64,000 bases of DNA from Atopobium sp. oral taxon 810 str. F0209 (GTDB taxonomy: Bacteria > Actinomycetota > Coriobacteriia > Coriobacteriales > Atopobiaceae), in assembly GCF_000466405.1 (NCBI RefSeq), contig NZ_KE952966.1:1-64000 (forward strand). Direction: 5' to 3'. The notes beneath the pieces are model-generated. The model saw only the letters and a list, made by a program, of their open reading frames with translations, did no database searches and was not told where the DNA came from. The position numbers and the translations under genes are program-made. Shown here in pieces: positions 1-8,413 of this stretch. Within the stretch, counting starts at the first letter, position 1. Each line of letters starts with the position of its first letter.

Positions 1-34
1 GCAAATTTACACACCATTTTGGACTTGACCACGA

Positions 35-139
35 AGTGTGGCTTTTGGTACCCAGCATGAAATAGAGTGTGGCTTTTGGCACTTGGTATGAAACAGGGTG
101 TGGCGTTTGACACTTGATATGAAGGAGAGTGGGCTTTTG
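35..139. repeat. 31-bp tandem repeat, about 3.4 copies
   Basis: Units beginning at 35, 66, 97 and 128 share the pattern AGTGTGGCTTTTGGCACTTG followed by a TATGAAA-like end, with a period of exactly 31 bp. The copies are imperfect. The last is truncated after about 12 bases. No gene is visible in 1-459; this array and the palindromic element at 215-318 are its only recognisable content. The function is unknown. Confidence 0.8.
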
Positions 140-214
140 TTGGTTACGATGCGCTGCTACAAGACGAGTTGATAGTGTGGACACGTGCTTTTCGCGCACG
201 TCCTGCTCCAAGAT

Positions 215-318
215 GTTGCAACCTGAGGTTGCAACGGCAGGCTTTCTACCGGTACGTTTTACATAGATACACAGCTAGAAGGCTTACCAAATTAGCCGTA
301 TCAACCTGAGGTTGGGAT
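215..318. repeat. Degenerate copy 1 of a 102-bp palindrome-rich repeat
   Basis: A perfect palindrome, TTGCAACCTGAGGTTGCAA plus one base each side, occupies 215-235. A decayed partner containing TCAACCTGAGGTTG lies about 62 bp downstream. The spacer holds a possible inner stem (TTTCTA near 243, TAGAAG near 276) at the place where other copies pair CTGC with GCAG. The better copies are at 12953, 14440 and 37014. The first palindrome is certain; assigning the remainder to the same element is inference. Confidence 0.6.
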
Positions 319-459
319 AGTTTGGGGCATAGATAGGACATATACCCAGACATTTTTTCTTACGTGCACGAATATGGGGATGGGGCGATGGTGGATCTGA
401 GAAGGAAGTGAGTTTAAGCGTAGGCGGATTTGCTTGGCTGAAGAGCTCGACATGCCCAA

Positions 460-1347
460 CTAGCTTGGATTTGAGCGAAGTGTGGGGATGCCATAGCGAG
501 AAAGCTTGGCCAAGATTTCAGGATCCGAAGCGTTTGTGATAATTGCTGAAAAGTCAGTGATGGAAGCAAAACGGAACACGCCAGGACGATGGAACTTCTC
601 TTCCTCTACCAGCAGAAAGCGATAGGAGGCGTTATGAATCACACGCTCTTTCATCTCGCCAGTGTCGATGGAGTTGGAAGTTACGGCTCCTTGTTTGAGA
701 TTGACGCCGCTTGCTCCGATAAACGCCTTCGCCATCAGTAGAGGTTCCAGCAAACTTTGGGTAGCAGAACTCATTGAACCTGTGACTTGTACGTTGAGAT
801 AGCCGCCTGTACCTAACACCGTAACATGAGATAGAGAAGACAGGCGCTGCTGCACTTCAATCATATTGGTGGTAACAATGACGCGCTTGTCGCCTTCGGC
901 AATTAAATCTGCCAGCAACAGGTTTGTTCGCGACACATCCAAGAAAATGGAGTCACCATTATTGATTTCAAGATATGCGCGCCGGGCAACTGCTTCGCGA
1001 GCTTGGTGTGCTGTGGTATCAGCTTCTTGTTCGACAGAAATGGGACCCAAGGTGGGCTCGGAGATGTTCCAAGGCCAAGGATGAGTTTGAGCAGTAGGTC
1101 GGGAAGCAGTTCCGGAACCTCGAGCAAAGTTCTGACCACTACGACGGACAGCAGTAGGGGTGGGATTACTAATCCTGCGGGCTCCACCGTAATAACGCTC
1201 AATACGGCCTTCGCGAGAAAGACTTTGTAAATCCTTGCGGATACTATCGACGCTCACGCCAAAGCGACGTGCAAGGTTCTCGACGCTAGCCGAACCCTCA
1301 ATTTCAAGAATGGCAACGATTTGCTCCCAGCGCTCCCGACGAAACAA
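460..1347 (-). CDS. DeoR-family transcriptional regulator
   Basis: Residues 1-60 form the DeoR winged helix-turn-helix (RRERWEQIVAILEIEG, then FGVSVDSIRKDLQSL and the ERYYGGARR wing). The rest resembles the DeoR sensor domain, a sugar-phosphate-isomerase-like fold, including the ARRAYLEINNGDSIFLD and VIVTTN segments. At 295 residues it is somewhat long for the family, with a low-complexity linker around residues 65-95. It diverges from the ascorbate-type PTS and transketolase operon, so it most likely senses a phosphorylated intermediate of that pathway. Direct repeats at 1456-1526 are candidate operators. UlaR-like regulation is inferred from context; family membership is clear. Confidence 0.85.
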   Translation of the reverse strand: MFRRERWEQIVAILEIEGSASVENLARRFGVSVDSIRKDLQSLSREGRIERYYGGARRISNPTPTAVRRSGQNFARGSGTASRPTAQTHPWPWNISEPTLGPISVEQEADTTAHQAREAVARRAYLEINNGDSIFLDVSRTNLLLADLIAEGDKRVIVTTNMIEVQQRLSSLSHVTVLGTGGYLNVQVTGSMSSATQSLLEPLLMAKAFIGASGVNLKQGAVTSNSIDTGEMKERVIHNASYRFLLVEEEKFHRPGVFRFASITDFSAIITNASDPEILAKLSRYGIPTLRSNPS

Positions 1348-1455
1348 GCCCGCACCCCCTCTCTAGGCCGATGAGCTTGTGAAAAAATTTATCTCACGAT
1401 ACCTCCAAACTGTTGAACCTTTTTTAAATTTACCATAAATATGTAGGAATTATGT

Positions 1456-1526
1456 ACAAAACAAGAAGAAACGCGAATGTGTACTTTTTTCGAACAAAAC
1501 AGGAAAAAACATGAATAGAATGTGCA
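1456..1526. promoter_or_regulatory. Direct repeats, candidate DeoR-type operators
   Basis: Two direct repeats start at 1456 and 1494. Each begins ACAAAACAxGAAxAAACxxGAAT and ends in an ATGTGTA or ATGTGCA motif. They lie in the AT-rich gap between the divergent DeoR gene and the EIIA gene. DeoR-family regulators often bind spaced direct repeats, so operator function is a reasonable inference. Confidence 0.45.
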
Positions 1527-1630
1527 CGTAATGAGAAGCATCTATGAACTTTCCAAAAGCTTAAGCGCTAACAGAAAGATCTTAAGGTGATTTTAGTGTT
1601 TAGAGCCGATTTTTGAGGGGAGGTAACACT

Positions 1631-2083
1631 ATGGGTGCTATGTCTGAAATGCTCAAAAGAGAAAACGTGCAGATTGTTCCTTCTTGTGCAGACTGGCAAG
1701 ATGCTATTCATGTTGCTGTCCAACCGCTGGTAGATGGCGGCTTTGTTACACCTGCCTATATTGACGGCATCATCGAAAACACAAACAAGTTTGGTCCGTA
1801 CTTTGTGCTTGCTCCGGATTTGGCTCTTTTGCATGCTCGTCCCGAGCAGGGCGTTATCAAGCAGCAGCTCGCGGTAACCATTGCGCGTCAGGGTGTCGAA
1901 TTCAAGCCTGGCGAGCCTGTTCGCGTCATCGTTACATTGGCTGCAACAGATCCCGATTCGCACATTGATGTTATGCGCATCTTGGCAACGATGTTTGCCG
2001 ACCCTGCAAATATCGAAAAAGTGGCAACCGCTGCTGATGTCGATGAGGTTTACAGGATTTTTGTTGAGGCGCCTGCCGCCTAA
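1631..2083 (+). CDS. PTS EIIA component, ascorbate/fructose-mannitol type
   Basis: This cytoplasmic phosphocarrier accepts phosphate from HPr and passes it to EIIB. The phospho-acceptor histidine is H68 in the motif LALLHARPEQGV, characteristic of the EIIA-2 fold. The start at 1631 (MGAMSEM) is preferred because AGGGGAGGT lies 8 bases upstream; a TTG at 1613 would overlap that ribosome binding site. The product is 150 residues, normal for UlaC-like EIIA. It is the first gene of a PTS operon with EIIC and EIIB downstream. The substrate is probably ascorbate or another sugar acid or pentitol; sequence alone does not settle this. Confidence 0.85.
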   Translation: MGAMSEMLKRENVQIVPSCADWQDAIHVAVQPLVDGGFVTPAYIDGIIENTNKFGPYFVLAPDLALLHARPEQGVIKQQLAVTIARQGVEFKPGEPVRVIVTLAATDPDSHIDVMRILATMFADPANIEKVATAADVDEVYRIFVEAPAA

Positions 2084-2168
2084 TGCGTGGCTTTGCGGCT
2101 TAGCCGTCTGAGCACGTTTGTAATACAAGCGGAACCATGTAAGGCACATTGCAACTGGAGGAGGAAAA

Positions 2169-3632
2169 ATGGCAGTACTAGACTTTATTGTCAACATTCT
2201 GTCGACGCCGGCTATTCTAGTCGGTCTGCTTGCACTTGTGGGTCTTTGCCTACAGCACAAGCCTATCGAAGACGTTGTCAAGGGCACCATTAAAACCATT
2301 GTTGGCTTCTTGGTGTTGTCCGCAGGTGCATCTTTCCTGCAGACTGGCTCTCTGCTCGCCTTTGGTGAGCTTTTTAACTACGCCTTTAACATGCAGGGCG
2401 TTGTTCCCAACAACGAGGCAGTCGTCGCTGATGCTCTTCAGAACTTTGGCACCAGCTCCGCTATCATCATGGCTTTGGGCATGGCGCTCAATATTGTTCT
2501 GGCTCGCTTCTCCCGTATGCCTTATATCTTCCTGACTGGTCACCACACTCTGTACATGGCATGCATGATTGCTGTCATTCTTGGTGGCGCTGGTCACCTT
2601 GAGGGTGTCTCCCTGTACATTGCTGGTGGTTGCCTGCTTGGTCTCATCATGGTTCTGTCTCCCGCTTATTGCCAGGTCACCTTCCGCAAGGTTACTGGTA
2701 CCGACGGTGTTGCCTTGGGCCACTTTGGCGGTATCGGTTATTGGTTTGCAGGCGTTATTGGTAAGCTTTTTGCTAATGACCCCAAGCGCAAGAGCACCGA
2801 GGAGATTAACTTCCCCAAGCGTCTTGTCTTCCTGCGTGATACTACCGTTTCTATTTCCATCACGATGATGGTTTTCTTCCTGATTGTTGTTGGCGTTGCT
2901 GTTGCCAAGGGTCTGCTGAACATCGTTCCTGCTGGTACCGATGCAGCTGCAGCTGCTGAGCTACTTGCTCCTTATGGTCTTACTGTTGGCAACCTTGGTG
3001 CTCTGCTTAACATTGGCACCGAGACCAAGACCAACTGGATTGTCTGGGCTCTTACCTCTGGCATGAGCTTTGCTGGTGGCGTCTACATCATCCTGTCCGG
3101 CGTCCGTCTGATCATTGGCGAGATCGTTCCTGCTTTCAAGGGTATTGCTGACAAGCTCGTTCCTGGCGCAAAGCCTGCTTTGGACTGCCCCGTTGCCTTC
3201 ACCTATGCTCCTAACGCTGTCATCATCGGCTTCTTGAGCTCCTTCATCGGCGGTATCGTTGGTCTGCTTATTCTTAACGGCATCAACACAGCCATTCCGG
3301 TTGCTCTTATCCTCCCCGGTGTCGTGCCACACTTCTTCTGTGGTGCAACCGCTGGTGTCTTTGGTAATGCTGAGGGCGGTCTCAAAGGCTGCATCGCTGG
3401 CTCCTTTGCACATGGTCTGCTCATTACCTTCCTACCTATGATTTGCATGCCTGTCTTTAGCGCTCTGGGCTATGTTGGCACTACGTTCTCTGATGCTGAC
3501 TTCTCTTGGATGGGTATCGTCTTTGGTAACACTGTGAACTTTGCACAGGGTGGTCTGCTTGTTGCCATTTGTGTCATCGTTTACTTGCTGCCGATTATCT
3601 ACAACTTCGTCGCTCCCAAGAAGCAGGCCTAA
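2169..3632 (+). CDS. ulaA: PTS EIIC permease, ascorbate (UlaA/SgaT) family
   Basis: The protein has 487 residues and many hydrophobic segments, matching the length and pattern of the UlaA/SgaT permease family. Recognisable pieces include an N-terminal DFIVNILSTPAILVGLLALVG helix region, VVKGTIKTIVGF, GHHTLYMACM, and a HFFCGATAGVFGNAEGG loop near residue 390. It would transport and phosphorylate the sugar together with the adjacent EIIA and EIIB. A strong GGAGGAGG precedes the ATG. Pairing with transketolase halves instead of the ula lactonase and decarboxylase genes suggests that the substrate enters pentose-phosphate metabolism directly. Confidence 0.9.
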   Translation: MAVLDFIVNILSTPAILVGLLALVGLCLQHKPIEDVVKGTIKTIVGFLVLSAGASFLQTGSLLAFGELFNYAFNMQGVVPNNEAVVADALQNFGTSSAIIMALGMALNIVLARFSRMPYIFLTGHHTLYMACMIAVILGGAGHLEGVSLYIAGGCLLGLIMVLSPAYCQVTFRKVTGTDGVALGHFGGIGYWFAGVIGKLFANDPKRKSTEEINFPKRLVFLRDTTVSISITMMVFFLIVVGVAVAKGLLNIVPAGTDAAAAAELLAPYGLTVGNLGALLNIGTETKTNWIVWALTSGMSFAGGVYIILSGVRLIIGEIVPAFKGIADKLVPGAKPALDCPVAFTYAPNAVIIGFLSSFIGGIVGLLILNGINTAIPVALILPGVVPHFFCGATAGVFGNAEGGLKGCIAGSFAHGLLITFLPMICMPVFSALGYVGTTFSDADFSWMGIVFGNTVNFAQGGLLVAICVIVYLLPIIYNFVAPKKQA

Positions 3633-3671
3633 TGCCTCAGTTCTTGTCCGAATGACGAGATAGCCAAACAT

Positions 3672-3700
3672 GGAGCCGGAGCCCGAGTGTCTTCGGCTCC
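3672..3700 (+). other. Intergenic stem-loop between EIIC and EIIB genes
   Basis: GGAGCCG at 3672-3678 pairs with CGGCTCC at 3694-3700. No U-run follows, so it looks more like an mRNA-processing or stability hairpin than a full terminator. It sits in the 193-bp gap between EIIC and EIIB. Confidence 0.45.
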
Positions 3701-3825
3701 TTCGCTAGAAGCACCGTTTATCGGCGTGGTAATTTGTTTTGTATTACTGCTAGAAAAAGTGGATAGACTAGGTACGAACACGCCGCTAAAACGATTATTG
3801 GCGGCCCAACCAAAAGGAGATCACT

Positions 3826-4107
3826 ATGGCTATTCGTAAGATTATGTGCGCCTGTGGTTCTGGTCTCGGCTCCAGTCTCATTGTTCACATGAACACCGAG
3901 GAAGTTGTCAAGAAGCTTGGTCACAGCGAGATCGAGGTTGATCACACCACCATTTCTGATATCAACCCCACGGCTGCCGACCTCTTTGTGGTTGGTGCCG
4001 ACCTCGGTGACTTCATTGCCAACATCCCCGAGGATCGCAAAGTTGTTCTGAGCAACATCCTCGACAAGGCCGAGCTTGAAGAAAAGCTCAAGGCAAAGCT
4101 GGGCTAG
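3826..4107 (+). CDS. ulaB: PTS EIIB component, ascorbate/lactose type
   Basis: The 93-residue protein begins MAIRKIMCACGSGLGSS. C10, in the CGSGLGSS P-loop-like motif, is the phosphorylated cysteine of the UlaB/EIIB-Lac superfamily. It relays phosphate from EIIA to the sugar bound by EIIC. An AAGGAG ribosome binding site lies 8 bases upstream. The gene follows EIIC by 193 bp, with a stem-loop in the gap, and is followed by a terminator-like hairpin before the transketolase genes. Confidence 0.9.
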   Translation: MAIRKIMCACGSGLGSSLIVHMNTEEVVKKLGHSEIEVDHTTISDINPTAADLFVVGADLGDFIANIPEDRKVVLSNILDKAELEEKLKAKLG

Positions 4108-4121
4108 ATTTTTGAATAAAC

Positions 4122-4157
4122 GCCCTGTGTAGCTTCGGCTCGCAGGGCTCTTTTTTG
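4122..4157 (+). terminator. Intrinsic terminator or attenuator after EIIB
   Basis: GCCCTG (4122-4127) pairs with CAGGGC (4143-4148). An inner AGC/GCT stem closes a TTCG tetraloop, and six Ts follow at 4151-4156. It probably reduces read-through into the transketolase genes. Confidence 0.8.
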
Positions 4158-4189
4158 TTCTAAAGGTTTCACAACTCATTGGAGGCACG

Positions 4190-5044
4190 GTGAAAGAAGA
4201 AGAGCTCAAGGAGGCAACGCTACTTGCGGCAAAGGTGCGCCGCGATGTGCTTGCTATGTTGCAGCACCGCGGATATGGTCATATTGGTGGCTCCTTGTCC
4301 TTGGTTGAGTTGATGGCCGATTTGTATACTAAGCAGCTCAAACACGACCCTGCAAACCCTAAGTGGGAAGAGCGCGACCGTATTGTCTTGTCCAAGGGTC
4401 ATGCAGGTCCTGTTATGTATTCTGTGCTGGCAGAGCGAGGCTTTTTCCCCAAAGAGTGGTTAATGACGCTTAATGATGGCGGAACCAATCTACCATCTCA
4501 CACTGACCGCCTGAAAACTCCGGGCGTTGATGCAACGACAGGTTCGCTAGGTCAGGGCACTTCTGAGGCGGCGGGCATTGCTCAGGCACTTGCGCTTAAA
4601 GGATCTGATGCGTACACCTATCTCATCGTAGGCGACGGTGAGCTCAATGAGGGTCAGTGTTGGGAGGCGTTCCAGTTTATTGCGGCAAAGAAGCTTTCCA
4701 ACTGCATCGTCTTTATCGATAGCAACAAAAAGCAGCTTGACGGTACTACGGACGAAGTTCTCTACGGCTTTGATTACGTGGAGAAAATGAAAGCTTTCGG
4801 CTTTGAGACTCAAAAGGTCAACGGTCAAGATATTGCCGCGATTGATGCTGCTATTGAGGCTGCAAAGCAGAACAAATCCTCTGCCAATGCAATCGTTCTG
4901 GATACTGTTAAGGGTGCCGGCGTCAAGTACTTTGAGACTGCTGTTTCTAACCACTCTATGAAGTGGAATAACGACGAAATCAACCAAACAACTGATGAAG
5001 CCATTGCTGCTCTTGATGCAGAAATTGAAGGGAGTGAGGCATAA
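4190..5044 (+). CDS. Transketolase, N-terminal (thiamine-diphosphate-binding) subunit
   Basis: This subunit of 284 residues carries the thiamine-diphosphate pyrophosphate domain. Visible motifs are RGYGHIGGSLS, DRIVLSKGHAGP, TGSLGQG, and the cofactor and Mg-binding GDGELNEGQ with a downstream SN pair. With the adjacent C-terminal subunit it would form a split transketolase moving two-carbon units between ketose and aldose phosphates. The start is a GTG at 4190 with GGAGG upstream. The stop at 5044 directly abuts the next ATG. The pairing with a PTS suggests use of the imported pentose-level sugar. Confidence 0.92.
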   Translation: MKEEELKEATLLAAKVRRDVLAMLQHRGYGHIGGSLSLVELMADLYTKQLKHDPANPKWEERDRIVLSKGHAGPVMYSVLAERGFFPKEWLMTLNDGGTNLPSHTDRLKTPGVDATTGSLGQGTSEAAGIAQALALKGSDAYTYLIVGDGELNEGQCWEAFQFIAAKKLSNCIVFIDSNKKQLDGTTDEVLYGFDYVEKMKAFGFETQKVNGQDIAAIDAAIEAAKQNKSSANAIVLDTVKGAGVKYFETAVSNHSMKWNNDEINQTTDEAIAALDAEIEGSEA

Positions 5045-6004
5045 ATGTTCACACTTTCCGAAACGCTCGGCGGCAAGGGTGCTTCATATCGCGATACCAT
5101 TTGTGATGCCATCATCGACTTCATGAATACTAACGACAAGATCATTATGCTTGAGGCTGATCTTGGTGGCGCTTCTGGTACGAGTAAGATTTTGGAAGCA
5201 CATCCCAAGCAATATGTACAAGTGGGTATTGCTGAGGCCGACATGATGGGCATTGCTGCTGGTATGAGTTCTGAGGGATTTATTCCCTTTACCCATACCT
5301 TTGGTCCGTTTGCAACGCGTCGCGCTTTTGATCAGATTTTCTTGTCTGGTGGCTACGCGGGCAATACGATCAATATCTGGGGTTCTGATCCCGGCTTTAC
5401 TGTGGGCGCAAACGGTGGCACGCATACAACCTGGGAAGATGTTGCAATTATGCGTACATTGCCAGGTTCTGTTGTCTGTGATGCAGCTGATGCGGTGCAG
5501 GCTGACTGGATTGTGCGCGAGTTTGCCAAGATGGATGGTATTCATTACCTGCGCACAGGGCGCAAGGATGCTCCTTCTATTTATGCTGATGGCTCAACTT
5601 TTGAGATGGGCAAGGGCAACGTAGTTCGCGAGGGCTCTGATGTGCTGATTATTAGCGCTGGTCAGTTAGTTGCTGATGCGCTTAAGGCAGCAGATCTGCT
5701 TGCTGATGAGGGTATTTCTGCAGAGGTTATCGATATGTTCTGCATCAAGCCTCTTGACGTCGAGCTTGTTTTGGCTGAGGCGGTCGGTAAGCGCGCGGTG
5801 GTGACTTTCGAAAATCACAGCATCGTTGGCGGTTTGGGTGAGGCTGTTGCCGCTACCCTGATGGAGGGTGGTGTTGCAGTGCCGTTTAAGCGCCATGGTG
5901 TCAATGAGCGTTTTGGCCAGGTGGGTACACCCGACTTCTTGCAGGCGGAGTTCAAGCTTACTGCCGCCGATCTTGTGGAGACGGTTGAGGGTCTGCTTGC
6001 GTAA
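5045..6004 (+). CDS. Transketolase, C-terminal subunit
   Basis: The 319-residue protein contains the pyrimidine-binding domain (GIAEADMMGIAAGMS; FTHTFGPFATRRAFDQI) and the C-terminal transketolase domain (VITFENHSIVGGLGEAVA-like region). Its ATG follows the stop of the N-terminal half with no gap, so the two are translationally coupled and should assemble in equal amounts. Split transketolases are common in Gram-positive bacteria. A strong terminator follows at 6101. Confidence 0.92.
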   Translation: MFTLSETLGGKGASYRDTICDAIIDFMNTNDKIIMLEADLGGASGTSKILEAHPKQYVQVGIAEADMMGIAAGMSSEGFIPFTHTFGPFATRRAFDQIFLSGGYAGNTINIWGSDPGFTVGANGGTHTTWEDVAIMRTLPGSVVCDAADAVQADWIVREFAKMDGIHYLRTGRKDAPSIYADGSTFEMGKGNVVREGSDVLIISAGQLVADALKAADLLADEGISAEVIDMFCIKPLDVELVLAEAVGKRAVVTFENHSIVGGLGEAVAATLMEGGVAVPFKRHGVNERFGQVGTPDFLQAEFKLTAADLVETVEGLLA

Positions 6005-6100
6005 GCGAGTCCGCAAGTTGCAATTGTTTTGCTTGTCTCGTTTGTTTGATTTATTTTGCTTGCTAACGATATCTTGAGTCGAGAGTCGCGTGTAATGACA

Positions 6101-6143
6101 GGACCGGTGGTTGTCGCTGTGGCACCACTGGTCCTTCTTTTGT
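6101..6143 (+). terminator. Intrinsic terminator ending the PTS-transketolase operon
   Basis: GGACCGGTGG (6101-6110) pairs with CCACTGGTCC (6125-6134) with one G-T wobble, followed by TTCTTTTGTTG. Confidence 0.85.
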
Positions 6144-6189
6144 TGCAATATCCAAGCGTGTAATTGTGCTGAACATGCAATTTATTAAA

Positions 6190-6425
6190 GGACACTTTGT
6201 GAACCCGTTGCATCCTTCTTTATGCAGACGGTTCAAAACCGTACCTTACATGCCACAAAAGCCCTGATAAAAATTGTTGCGAGGGCGCTTATTGAACCCG
6301 TTGTAGGCACTTTTCCACAGGCGGTTCAAAAGCGTACCAAACCGCCGAAGAATGCCCAGGTAAAAAATGGCGTAAGGGCGCATATTGAACCCGATGTGGG
6401 TTGAAGGGCGCTTTTTGAACCCATC
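6190..6425. repeat. 93-bp tandem repeat with internal hairpins upstream of glmS
   Basis: The sequence GCGCTTATTGAACCCGTTG recurs with a period of exactly 93 bp, with GAACCCG at 6201, 6294 and 6387 and a further partial copy at 6417. In the first two units TTGAACCCG pairs with a CGGTTCAA about 22 bases later (GGTTCAA near 6230 and 6323), so each unit can form a hairpin. The third has collapsed to a short palindrome. Because 93 is divisible by 3, a repetitive 60-codon open frame runs through it; I regard that frame as an artefact. No gene is supported in 6005-6561. Confidence 0.8.
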
Positions 6426-6561
6426 TACAGTGGGAGCGGGTGCTTCCGAAGTCCGTAGGGGAGCTATATAAGCAATTTAATTATGCGTACTTTCTATATA
6501 TCGTCCTTTGTTGATGCTGGTAGAATTATGCAGAATATGGCTCTTTTGGAAGAAGGCATAC

Positions 6562-8409
6562 ATGTGCGGCATCGTTGGCTTTACCGGCAGAAAGCAAGCA
6601 CAGCAATTTTTGCTTGATGGCCTACAGGCCCTAGAATATCGCGGCTACGACTCCGCGGGTCTATCTATCTTGTCTCCTGATGGCGAACTGCATGCGGTGA
6701 AGTGTTCCGGTCGTGTAGCAACTCTTGCCGAGCGCTGCCAAACGGCAAATTTGGTGGGTACCCAAGGCATTGCTCACACACGTTGGGCGACGCATGGTGC
6801 GCCGACCGATCGCAATGCACATCCTCATACTGATTGCACAGGACGCATTGCTATTGTGCACAATGGCATCATCGAAAACTATCTCAGCTTGCGCAGCTAT
6901 CTTATGCAGCATGGCCATGAAATCAAGAGTGAGACAGACTCCGAAGTAGTGGCGCATTTAGTGGAAGATGCGTGGAATGGTCCCGCGCGCGGCAATTTGC
7001 TGGCAGCGGTTCGCAATGCGGTATCGCGCCTTGAAGGCTCATGGGCGCTGGCGGTTGAGTGTGCCGATGCGCCAGGAGAGCTTGTCGTGGCACGCAAGGG
7101 CTCTCCGCTGGTAGTTGCTTCAACCCCTGAAGGTGCCTATGCTGCTTCCGACGTTATGCCACTTGCGGGCGTTGCTTCTGAAGTTATCAATCTTGAAGAC
7201 GGTCAGTTTGCGCGCCTTTGCGCTAATGGCAAAGTCGAGGTATTTGAGGCAGACGGCACACCCTGCGAATATCCTCAGACCTTACAGGTGGATTGGGATG
7301 CTTCTGCGGCAACACTGGGAGGCTATCCTGACTTTATGGCAAAAGAAATTGCCGAGCAGCCCGAGGCGCTGGAGCGTTTGCTGGCAGGCCGTTTGGGCAA
7401 GCATGGCATTGAGCTTGATGAGCTTTCAATGACAAAAGAAGAGCTAGCGGCAATTGATCGTGTGTATTTGGTTGCGTGTGGCACTTCGTACCATGTATGT
7501 CTCATTGCTCGTGAGTTGATTGAGCGCTGGGCACATATTCCTACGATTTGTGAGTATGCTTCCGAGCTTAACTATAAAGATCCATTGGTTACCGGCCATA
7601 CGCTTTGCGTTATCGTGACCCAGTCGGGCGAGACAGCAGACACGCTGACAGCAGCTCGTCGTATGAAGGCTTTGGGTTGTAAGGTCTTTGCGATTACCAA
7701 TGTCCTTGGCTCAACTGCTGCGCGAGAGTCCGACGGCACAATGTATGTGCAAGCAGGACCTGAGGTTTGTGTTGCTTCGACCAAAGCTTATACGGCGCAG
7801 GTGGTTGCTGCATGTCTCTTGACCCTACGACTTGCCTTTGCCAAGGGTGCCATGACCACGGAAGAAATCTCTCGACGTTATCATGACCTTGAGGCGCTGC
7901 CCGATCTCATCCGCGAGGTTTTAAAGCGTAGCTGGCAAGACAAGCGTGTGGCACAGGTTTTTCGCAAGGCACATTCAGCGCTGTTTTTGGGTCGTGGCGT
8001 CAATGCAACTACGGCATTTGAAGGTGCGCTCAAGCTCAAAGAAATCAGCTATTTGCACGCTGAGGCCTATCCTGCAGGAGAGATGAAGCACGGCCCGATT
8101 GCTCTGCTTGAGCCAGGTTTTCCTGTGGTTGCAATTGTGCCGGCAGACCATGTGCATGACAAGACGGTCTCGAACATCCAGGAAGTTCATGCTCGTGGTG
8201 CACACTGCATCGCAGTAGCCACTGATGGTGATGTTGATGTAGCGCGTCAATGCGAGAATACCCTTTGGATTCCGCCTGTTCCCGAAGAAGAGTTAGTGCC
8301 TATTGTGGCTATTGTGCATTTGCAGATGCTTGCTCGTTTTGTCGCGATGGAGCGCGGTTGCGACGTGGATAAGCCTCGTAACCTCGCAAAGTCCGTGACG
8401 GTGGAGTAG
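6562..8409 (+). CDS. glmS: Glutamine-fructose-6-phosphate aminotransferase (isomerizing)
   Basis: GlmS makes glucosamine-6-phosphate from fructose-6-phosphate and glutamine, the first step towards UDP-GlcNAc. The start at 6562 gives MCGIVGF, so the catalytic N-terminal cysteine is exposed after Met removal, and GAAGAAGG lies upstream. The Ntn glutaminase domain covers about residues 1-230 (RWATHGAP, HNGIIEN). Two SIS domains follow (VACGTSYH, TQSGETADT, GRGVNATTAFEGALKLKE), and the C-terminus ends in the usual NLAKSVTVE. At 615 residues it is full length. Only 4 bp separate it from the acpS-like gene. Confidence 0.97.
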   Translation: MCGIVGFTGRKQAQQFLLDGLQALEYRGYDSAGLSILSPDGELHAVKCSGRVATLAERCQTANLVGTQGIAHTRWATHGAPTDRNAHPHTDCTGRIAIVHNGIIENYLSLRSYLMQHGHEIKSETDSEVVAHLVEDAWNGPARGNLLAAVRNAVSRLEGSWALAVECADAPGELVVARKGSPLVVASTPEGAYAASDVMPLAGVASEVINLEDGQFARLCANGKVEVFEADGTPCEYPQTLQVDWDASAATLGGYPDFMAKEIAEQPEALERLLAGRLGKHGIELDELSMTKEELAAIDRVYLVACGTSYHVCLIARELIERWAHIPTICEYASELNYKDPLVTGHTLCVIVTQSGETADTLTAARRMKALGCKVFAITNVLGSTAARESDGTMYVQAGPEVCVASTKAYTAQVVAACLLTLRLAFAKGAMTTEEISRRYHDLEALPDLIREVLKRSWQDKRVAQVFRKAHSALFLGRGVNATTAFEGALKLKEISYLHAEAYPAGEMKHGPIALLEPGFPVVAIVPADHVHDKTVSNIQEVHARGAHCIAVATDGDVDVARQCENTLWIPPVPEEELVPIVAIVHLQMLARFVAMERGCDVDKPRNLAKSVTVE

Positions 8410-8413
8410 GGTT

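Noticed and set aside
35-139. CRISPR array
   Set aside because: The 31-bp units are directly adjacent with no unique spacers, and no cas genes are present.
6222-6404. A 60-codon open frame across the 93-bp repeats before glmS
   Set aside because: It exists because the repeat length is divisible by three. The product is itself repetitive, has no ribosome binding site and no recognisable domain.
6005-6561. A glmS ribozyme upstream of glmS
   Set aside because: The expected core could not be recognised; the region is occupied by a terminator and hairpin repeats.
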